A DNA stretch of 6,510 bases from the NCBI GenBank assembly GCA_001785175.1, contig MFSY01000106.1:1-6510 (forward strand). The letters are read 5' to 3'. The position numbers and the translations under genes were made by a program. A model generated the notes under the pieces. That model made no database searches and had not been told where the DNA came from. It worked only from the letters and a program-made list of their open reading frames with translations. The stretch comes from Candidatus Muproteobacteria bacterium RIFCSPHIGHO2_01_FULL_65_16 (GTDB lineage: Bacteria > Pseudomonadota > Gammaproteobacteria > Acidiferrobacterales > Sulfurifustaceae). Positions 1-6,510 of this stretch are shown one piece after another (position 1 is the stretch's first letter; each line of letters starts with the position of its first letter).

Positions 1-14
1 CATTCAAATAAGCG

Positions 15-29
15 CCGCCTGAAGGGCGG
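15..29 (-). terminator. Possible weak terminator hairpin after pheA
   Basis: The minus strand reads CCGCC, loop CTTCA, GGCGG, followed by CGCTTATTTG. The stem is only five pairs and the T-run is poor. It lies 10 bases after the pheA stop. It may equally be a chance palindrome ahead of a further operon gene. Confidence 0.25.
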
Positions 30-38
30 TCCGACTCC

Positions 39-1163
39 CTACAGAATCGCCTTGGGATAGGAGCCGAGCCACTTCAGGAACGCCGCCTCGCGCTCGAGCG
101 CGGCCAGCGTCCGGCGCAGCTTCTTGTCCTTTATGTGACCCTCGATGTCCACGAAGAACACGTACTCCCACATCCCCCGGCGCGAGGGGCGCGACTCGAT
201 GCGCGTCATGTTGATCTTGTGCCGCGCGAGCGGCGCCAGCAGCCGGTGCAGGGCGCCGGGCCGGTTCTTCCCCGACAGCAGCAGGCTGGTCTTGTCCGCG
301 GCGCTGGGCGCGGACTCGAGATTCCCGATCACCAGGAAGCGGGTGGTGTTGTCCGACTTGTCCTCGATGTTCGGGACGAGAATCTTGAGGCCGTGGATCT
401 TGGCCGCGGAGTCGCCGGCGATCGCGAGCGTGGCCGGGTCCGCGGCCGCGAGCCGCGCCGCCTCGGCGTTGCTGCTGACGGGGACGCGCTCGAGGCGCGG
501 CAGGTTGGCGTCCAGCCACTCGCGGCACTGGGCCAGCGACTGCTGGTGCGAGACCACGCGCGTCGCCGCTTTCGCGTCTTCGCCGCCGCCGAGCAGGTGA
601 TGGTGCACGCGGAGCTCGACCTCGCCGCAGATCTTGAGCGGCGAGTCCAGGAACATGTCGAGCGTGTGGTTGACCACGCCCTCGGTGGAATTCTCCACCG
701 GCACGACGCCGAACTGGGCGCTGCCCGACTCGACCTCGCGGAACACCTCGTCTATGGCCGCGAGCGGCACGGTCTTCGCGAAATGGCCGAAATGCTTGAG
801 CGCCGCCTCCTGCGTGAAGGTGCCCTCCGGCCCGAGAAACGCCACGCGCATGCTGTCCTCGAGGGCGAGGCAGGCGGACATGATCTCCCGGAACAGGCGC
901 GCGATGTCCTCGTTCGACAGCGGCCCCGGGTTGCGCTCGACCACGCGGCGCAGCACCTCGGCCTCGCGCTCCGGGCGGTAGAAGTTGTTGCCGCCCGTGG
1001 CCTGCTTGATGGCGGCGATCTCCTGGGCCAGGCGCGCGCGGCTTGCGATCAGGTCCAGGACCTTCTCGTCCATGGCGTCTATGTCCGCGCGCAGCCGGCG
1101 CAGGCGCTGCTCCGGGCTCGCGCCGGTCTCCGTTTTGCCGCTGGTCCGCGCCGGTTTCCGCAT
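39..1163 (-). CDS. pheA: Bifunctional chorismate mutase / prephenate dehydratase (P-protein)
   Basis: Converts chorismate to prephenate and prephenate to phenylpyruvate, the committed route to phenylalanine. The 374 residues hold three domains. The AroQ chorismate mutase (about 20-102) has R25, R42, K53 and E67 aligning with E. coli R11, R28, K39 and E52. The prephenate dehydratase (about 105-285) starts VAFLGPEGTFTQEAALKHFG and has VENSTEG at 156-162 and the catalytic TRF at 274-276. The ACT domain (about 290-370) carries the phenylalanine-binding motifs GALH (303-306) and ESRP (323-326), so feedback inhibition by phenylalanine is expected. ATG 1163 lies three bases after the serA stop; the best ribosome site is a weak GAG six bases upstream, so translation is probably coupled to serA. 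About 17 basic/polar residues precede the mutase domain, an unremarkable extension. The stop is TAG at 41-39. Confidence 0.97.
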   Translation of the reverse strand: MRKPARTSGKTETGASPEQRLRRLRADIDAMDEKVLDLIASRARLAQEIAAIKQATGGNNFYRPEREAEVLRRVVERNPGPLSNEDIARLFREIMSACLALEDSMRVAFLGPEGTFTQEAALKHFGHFAKTVPLAAIDEVFREVESGSAQFGVVPVENSTEGVVNHTLDMFLDSPLKICGEVELRVHHHLLGGGEDAKAATRVVSHQQSLAQCREWLDANLPRLERVPVSSNAEAARLAAADPATLAIAGDSAAKIHGLKILVPNIEDKSDNTTRFLVIGNLESAPSAADKTSLLLSGKNRPGALHRLLAPLARHKINMTRIESRPSRRGMWEYVFFVDIEGHIKDKKLRRTLAALEREAAFLKWLGSYPKAIL

Positions 1164-1166
1164 GGC

Positions 1167-2348
1167 CTACTCGCGCCGCGGCGGCTCGATGATGCGCGAC
1201 ATCATGACCCCCGCGATCGCGCCGACGCGCGCGCGGACGCTCTCGGGCACCCGGCTGTCGAGATCAACCACGGTGTAGGCGACGTCGCCGCGCGACATGT
1301 TCACCATGTCGTGGATGTTGAGGCCGGCCTGGCCCAGGGCCTCGGAGATCTGGCCCAGCATGTTAGGCACGTTGGCGTTGGCCATGACCAGCCGGTGGTC
1401 GCTGCCGCGCGCCACGACCACGTCCGGGAAATTGACGGAGTTGCGGATGTTGCCGTTCTCGAGGAAATCCCGCACCTGCTCGGCCACCATGACGGCGCAG
1501 TTGTCCTCCGCCTCCTGGGTCGTGGCGCCGAGATGCGGCAGCGCGATCACGCGCTCGTGGTGCTTCAGCAGATTGGTCGGAAAATCGCAGACGTAGGCGT
1601 ACACCTTCCCGGCCTTGATCGCGGCGCTCACCGCCGCGTCGTCCACGATCCCCTCGCGCGCGAAATTGAGGATCACCACGCCCTGCTTCATCTGCTTGAG
1701 CCGTTCGGCGTTGATCAGATGGCGCGTCGTGTCGGTCAGCGGCACGTGAAAGGTCACGAAATCCACGCTCCGCAGCAGCTCGTCAATGCTGCGGGCCTTC
1801 TTTACGTCCGCCGACAGTTGCCACGCGCCCTCCACCGTCAGCCCCGGGTCGAAGCCGACCACCTTCATGCCGAGCGTGATGCCGGCGTTGGCGACGCTGC
1901 GGCCGATGGCGCCGAGGCCGATCACGCCCAGGGTGCGGCCCGGCAGCTCGAAGCCGGCGAAGCGCTTCTTGCCCGACTCCATCGCGCGGCTGATCTCCTC
2001 GTCCGTGCCGTGCAGCGCGCGCGCGTAGTCCCAGGCCTCGCAGATATGCCGGCAGGCGAGCAACAGCCCGGCGATCACCAGCTCCTTGACGGCGTTGGCG
2101 TTGGCCCCGGGGGCGTTGAACACCGGGATGCCGAGCGCGCTCATCTTCGCCACCGGAATGTTGTTGACGCCGGCGCCGGCGCGGCCCACGGCCTTGAGGG
2201 ACTTGGGGATCTCCATGTCATGCATGTTGTACGAGCGCAGCAGCACGGCGTCGGGATCCTTGATGTTGGGGTCGGCGCGATAGTGATCCGCCGGCAGTCG
2301 CGCCAGGCCGTGCGGCGATATGTTGTTCAGTACCAGGATATTAAACAC
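1167..2348 (-). CDS. serA: D-3-phosphoglycerate dehydrogenase, short ACT-containing form
   Basis: Catalyses the NAD-dependent oxidation of 3-phosphoglycerate to 3-phosphohydroxypyruvate, the first committed step of serine synthesis; SerC takes the next step. I start it at GTG 2348 (393 residues), giving MFNILVLNNISPHGL, a typical N-terminus, with AAGGGG nine bases upstream. The open frame runs on to 2564, but that extension overlaps serC and looks like non-coding translation. Domains: split catalytic domain about 1-90 and 280-310; Rossmann NAD domain about 90-280 with GLGAIG (G144, G146, G149) and D167 after strand beta-2, favouring NAD; C-terminal ACT domain about 318-390, the likely serine-feedback site. 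R231 (NFAREG) and H272 (LPHLGATT) are the expected catalytic Arg and His. The position matching the E. coli catalytic Glu appears to be N259 (DFPTN). It resembles the ~390-residue Firmicutes/Bacteroidetes type more than E. coli SerA (410). Another 2-hydroxyacid dehydrogenase is unlikely given the ACT domain and the serC neighbour. Confidence 0.93.
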   Translation of the reverse strand: MFNILVLNNISPHGLARLPADHYRADPNIKDPDAVLLRSYNMHDMEIPKSLKAVGRAGAGVNNIPVAKMSALGIPVFNAPGANANAVKELVIAGLLLACRHICEAWDYARALHGTDEEISRAMESGKKRFAGFELPGRTLGVIGLGAIGRSVANAGITLGMKVVGFDPGLTVEGAWQLSADVKKARSIDELLRSVDFVTFHVPLTDTTRHLINAERLKQMKQGVVILNFAREGIVDDAAVSAAIKAGKVYAYVCDFPTNLLKHHERVIALPHLGATTQEAEDNCAVMVAEQVRDFLENGNIRNSVNFPDVVVARGSDHRLVMANANVPNMLGQISEALGQAGLNIHDMVNMSRGDVAYTVVDLDSRVPESVRARVGAIAGVMMSRIIEPPRRE

Positions 2349-2353
2349 GTTGC

Positions 2354-3439
2354 TCAGCCCCTTTTTCTCTGGAATTCGCGCATATGCTCGATCAGCGCCG
2401 CAATACCCTCCTCGGGCATGGCATTGTAAATGCTCGCGCGCATCCCGCCCACCGAGCGGTGGCCCTTGAGCTGCACCAGGCCCGCGGCCTTCGCGCCCTT
2501 GAGAAACTCGTCGTCGAGCGCCGGGTCCCTGAGCGTGAACGGCACGTTCATCCACGAGCGGCACTCCGGGTCCACGGGGTTCCGGTAAAAACCGCCGCTG
2601 GAGTCAATGCAGGCGTAGAGCCGGCGCGCCTTGCGCTCGTTGATCTCGGCCATGGCCGCGAGGCCGCCCTTCTGCTTCAGCCACTCGAACACCAGCCCCG
2701 CGACATACCAGGCGTAGGTCGGCGGCGTGTTGTACATCGAGCCGTTGTCGGCGTGGATCTTGTAATCGAACATGCTCGGCGTGCCCGCGGCCGCGCCCCC
2801 GATCAGGTCGTCGCGCACGATCACCAGCGTGAGCCCGGCCGGGCCGATGTTCTTCTGCGCCCCGGCGTAGATCAGGCCGAAGCGCGCGACGTCGAGCGGC
2901 CGCGACAGGAGCGTGGACGACATGTCCGCCACCAGCGACGCCGCGCCGGTATCCGGCACCCACGGGAACTCCACCCCGCCGATGGTCTCGTTCGGCGTGT
3001 AGTGCACGTAGGCGGCGTCCGGGTCGAGCCGCCATTCCTTTTGCGGCGGCACGGTGGTGAAGTTGCCGGCCGCGGCGCTCGCGGCGACGTTAACGGCGCC
3101 GAATTTCCCGGCCTCGGCGATCGCCTTCTTGGACCACTCGCCGGTGTTGATGTAGTCGGCGGATTTTTTTCCACGCCGCAGGTTCAGCGGCACCATGGCG
3201 AACTGCGCCGTCGCGCCGCCCTGCAGGAACAGCACCTTGTAATTCGCCGGGATGTCGAGCAGCGCGCGCACGTCGGCCTCGGCCTTCGCGGCGATGGCCA
3301 TGAACTCCTTGCCGCGGTGGCTCATCTCCATGACCGACATGCCGCTGCCGCGCCAGTCGGGCAGCTCCGCGCGCGCCTGCTGCAAGACCTCCTCCGGCAA
3401 CACCGCCGGCCCGGCGCTGAAATTAAACACTCTTGTCAT
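2354..3439 (-). CDS. serC: Phosphoserine aminotransferase (SerC)
   Basis: A PLP-dependent class V aminotransferase that converts 3-phosphohydroxypyruvate plus glutamate to O-phosphoserine and 2-oxoglutarate. In many bacteria the same enzyme also serves pyridoxal phosphate synthesis. The 361 residues match the usual family length. Visible signatures are the N-terminal FNFSAGPAVLPEEVL, the turn MSVMEMSHRGKEF (residues 34-46), QGGATAQF (73-80), the cofactor-binding ADMSS (D172), the Schiff-base lysine K196 in YAGAQKNIGPAG, and the substrate loop HRSVGGMRASIYNAMP near 327-342. The ATG at 3439 is supported by the canonical N-terminus and by AGGGTG nine bases upstream. The TGA stop lies five bases before the serA start, so the serA ribosome site is embedded in the end of serC. 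The gap towards gyrA is filled by repeats. Confidence 0.98.
   Translation of the reverse strand: MTRVFNFSAGPAVLPEEVLQQARAELPDWRGSGMSVMEMSHRGKEFMAIAAKAEADVRALLDIPANYKVLFLQGGATAQFAMVPLNLRRGKKSADYINTGEWSKKAIAEAGKFGAVNVAASAAAGNFTTVPPQKEWRLDPDAAYVHYTPNETIGGVEFPWVPDTGAASLVADMSSTLLSRPLDVARFGLIYAGAQKNIGPAGLTLVIVRDDLIGGAAAGTPSMFDYKIHADNGSMYNTPPTYAWYVAGLVFEWLKQKGGLAAMAEINERKARRLYACIDSSGGFYRNPVDPECRSWMNVPFTLRDPALDDEFLKGAKAAGLVQLKGHRSVGGMRASIYNAMPEEGIAALIEHMREFQRKRG
2358..2363 (-). promoter_or_regulatory. Ribosome binding site of serA (fixes a GTG start)
   Basis: Reads AAGGGG on the minus strand, nine bases before GTG 2348-2346, and lies inside the last codons of serC. It decides the serA start, because the next in-frame ATG is about 40 codons further in and would remove part of the catalytic domain. 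The arrangement predicts translational coupling of serC and serA. Confidence 0.65.
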
Positions 3440-3448
3440 TTGAAATTA

Positions 3449-3454
3449 CACCCT
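3449..3454 (-). promoter_or_regulatory. Ribosome binding site of serC
   Basis: Reads AGGGTG on the minus strand, nine bases before the serC ATG. It supports that start and lies directly downstream of the outer repeat arm. I see no convincing promoter between the repeats and serC. Confidence 0.6.
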
Positions 3455-3456
3455 GA

Positions 3457-3493
3457 ATATGAATTCTTGACGCAAAGACGCGAAGGCGCAAAG
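3457..3493 (+). repeat. Outer hairpin repeat, left arm (serC side)
   Basis: This 37-nt arm pairs with 3729-3765 in inverted orientation, matching at 32 of 37 positions by my alignment. Its core is built of 8-bp units (GACGCAAA, GACGCGAA, GGCGCAAA). It ends two bases upstream of the serC Shine-Dalgarno. Repeats of the CGCAAAGACGCGAAGGCGC type occur between genes in many unrelated bacteria (from memory). Confidence 0.75.
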
Positions 3494-3508
3494 AAAAATC
3501 ATGAAACA

Positions 3509-3519
3509 AGAATCGTCTC
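3509..3519 (+). repeat. Target-site duplication, left copy
   Basis: AGAATCGTCTC directly abuts the left terminal inverted repeat of the MITE-like element and is repeated exactly at 3710-3720. One more matching A on the left side (3508/3709) makes the length 11 or 12, depending on where the element is taken to end. Confidence 0.75.
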
Positions 3520-3709
3520 CAATGGCACTAACTTAAGGCCTCCACAGGCGAAATTGCCGTCATGCCAGCGAAAGCCGGCGTCCAGAATCGGCCTATCGGC
3601 CGATGTTTTTTCTAACCCTGGATTCCGGCCCCGGCTTTCACCATGCCGGGGCAGGCCCCCGCCGGAATGACGGCGTAATCAGGAGTTTTTCCTTAAGTTA
3701 GCGCCATTA
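3520..3709. mobile_element. MITE-like non-autonomous element (~190 bp)
   Basis: The ends are inverted copies of each other: AATGGCACTAACTTAAGG at 3521-3538 and the reverse complement AATGGCGCTAACTTAAGG at 3708-3691, matching at 17 of 18 bases. Immediately outside both ends is the same sequence in direct orientation (AGAATCGTCTC, 3509-3519 and 3710-3720), as expected of a target-site duplication. The interior encodes nothing and folds into several GC stems, so this is a miniature element that would need a transposase supplied elsewhere. The terminal sequence recalls, from memory, the ends of IS4-family elements, which make 10-13 bp duplications. That family assignment is inference. Confidence 0.8.
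3556..3674. repeat. Internal palindromic GTCAT-type repeat within the MITE
   Basis: GCCGTCATGCCAGCG at 3556-3570 pairs with 3660-3674 (reverse complement GCCGTCATTCCGGCG, 13 of 15). Two perfect seven-base stems lie between: ATCGGCC/GGCCGAT (3587-3593 with 3598-3604) and CCCCGGC/GCCGGGG (3629-3635 with 3645-3651). GTCATTCC...GGAATCC motifs like this are familiar as dispersed intergenic repeats in proteobacterial genomes (from memory). The segment may be such a repeat carried inside the MITE. Confidence 0.6.
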
Positions 3710-3720
3710 AGAATCGTCTC
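3710..3720 (+). repeat. Target-site duplication, right copy
   Basis: Exact copy of 3509-3519 in the same orientation, abutting the right terminal inverted repeat. The two perfect copies suggest that the insertion is fairly recent. Confidence 0.75.
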
Positions 3721-3728
3721 TTTTCTTC

Positions 3729-3764
3729 CTTTGCGTCTTTGCGCCTTTGCGTCAAAAGTTCATA

Positions 3765-3765
<1 letters not shown>
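3729..3765 (-). repeat. Outer hairpin repeat, right arm (gyrA side)
   Basis: Inverted partner of 3457-3493. Read on the minus strand it shows three 8-bp units (GACGCAAA, GGCGCAAA, GACGCAAA) and starts exactly at the final A of the gyrA TGA. Without the MITE and one target copy the two arms would enclose a loop of about 34 nt, forming a large hairpin just after gyrA. No U-tract follows the hairpin, so it is not a classical intrinsic terminator, but it could act as an mRNA 3' stabiliser or a partial termination site. Confidence 0.75.
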
Positions 3766-6320
<2,555 letters not shown>

Positions 6321-6364
6321 GTCGGATATCAGAATAAGATTTTGAAAATAAAAGACTTTTCATG

Positions 6365-6387
6365 CTCCCGGCGCGCGGCGCCGAGAA
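6365..6387 (-). other. GC-rich hairpin in the gyrA leader
   Basis: The minus strand reads TTCTCGGCGC, loop CGC, then GCGCCGGGAG: ten base pairs including two G-U wobbles. It lies just downstream of the candidate promoter and so inside the 5' untranslated region. No T-tract follows it on the minus strand, so it is not a terminator. A role in mRNA stability or supercoiling-sensitive expression is only conjecture. Confidence 0.5.
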
Positions 6388-6402
6388 CCGAAAAAAGGGG
6401 AA

Positions 6403-6411
6403 ATTTTAACA
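6403..6411 (-). promoter_or_regulatory. Candidate extended -10 promoter of gyrA
   Basis: The minus strand reads TGTTAAAAT: a TGn extension followed by TAAAAT, five of six matches to the sigma-70 -10 consensus. No good -35 hexamer sits 16-18 bases upstream, which is tolerable for extended -10 promoters. Transcription would begin near 6396 and leave a leader of roughly 76 nt before gyrA. Confidence 0.45.
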
Positions 6412-6465
6412 TGGATACCCCTGCGGCTGCACGCCGATAAAGCGTGAGGGCGATGAAATTGAGCA

Positions 6466-6510
6466 CTGAGGACTGAGGGCTGAGGGCTGAGGACTGAGGA
6501 CTGAGGGCTG
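6466..6510 (+). repeat. Heptamer tandem repeat CTGAGG(A/G)
   Basis: Six full copies plus a partial seventh, in the order A, G, G, A, A, G at the last base, with a degenerate copy (TTGAGCA) just before at 6459-6465. The array runs off the window edge, so its true length is unknown. It begins about 146 bp upstream of the gyrA start and upstream of the candidate promoter. The stretch between it and the promoter (6412-6458) shows no gene. Confidence 0.9.

Noticed and set aside
135..2429. A 764-codon open frame on the plus strand, antisense to pheA and serA
   Set aside because: Same compositional artefact. It crosses gene boundaries on the other strand and has no recognisable motif.
2349..2564. 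N-terminal extension of serA to ATG 2564
   Set aside because: The extra residues overlap the serC coding sequence and are Gly/Arg-rich out-of-frame translation. The family N-terminus begins at GTG 2348.
2384..3670. A 428-codon plus-strand frame running from serC into the intergenic repeats
   Set aside because: It is antisense to serC and its end is simply translated repeat (the LTQRREGAKKN-like peptide is the octamer repeat), so it is not a gene.
6365..6400. An intrinsic terminator of an upstream minus-strand gene
   Set aside because: The T-run precedes the hairpin on the minus strand instead of following it, and on the plus strand A residues follow.
6411..6440. A nine-residue plus-strand ORF (MDTPAAARR) near the gyrA promoter
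   Set aside because: Too short, without a ribosome site or any supporting context.
6459..6510. The heptamer array as a CRISPR or direct-repeat origin
   Set aside because: The units are contiguous seven-base copies without spacers, and no DnaA-box-like sequence is evident, so a simple tandem repeat explains it.

Overview
The window is a conserved chromosomal stretch of housekeeping and amino-acid biosynthesis genes, all read from the minus strand. In transcription order (right to left) they are gyrA (DNA gyrase subunit A), serC (phosphoserine aminotransferase), serA (D-3-phosphoglycerate dehydrogenase, short form) and pheA (chorismate mutase/prephenate dehydratase). The gyrA-serC-pheA order is the classic beta/gamma-proteobacterial arrangement. 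With the high G+C content, strong G/C bias at third codon positions and a Pseudomonas-type P-protein, it points to a high-GC gammaproteobacterium or close relative. I cannot name a genus from the sequence alone.

Layout. Positions 6321-6510 are the gyrA upstream region: a heptamer tandem repeat running off the window edge, a probable extended -10 promoter, a GC hairpin and an A/T-rich leader without a clear Shine-Dalgarno. gyrA fills 3765-6320. A 325-bp gap (3440-3764) before serC is the only sizeable non-coding region between genes. It is made of two nested inverted-repeat structures: an outer hairpin with 37-nt arms, one of which starts at the last base of the gyrA stop codon, and, in its loop, a ~190-bp MITE-like element with 18-bp terminal inverted repeats and an 11-12 bp direct duplication of the target. 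serC, serA and pheA then follow almost without gaps (5 and 3 bp), so they are very likely cotranscribed and translationally coupled. The last 38 bases after pheA hold a small GC hairpin, and a possible start codon lies at the very edge.

How the genes work together. SerA oxidises 3-phosphoglycerate to 3-phosphohydroxypyruvate and SerC transaminates it to phosphoserine, so the two are consecutive serine-pathway steps in their usual metabolic pairing. PheA takes chorismate to phenylpyruvate in the phenylalanine branch. gyrA is functionally unrelated and is separated by the repeat-filled gap, so the amino-acid genes may have their own promoter or depend on read-through from gyrA.

There is no novel enzyme system, defence island or CRISPR array here. 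The most interesting content is the nested repeat insertion between gyrA and serC. Second is the short, non-E. coli-type SerA, which has Asn where the E. coli enzyme has its catalytic Glu.
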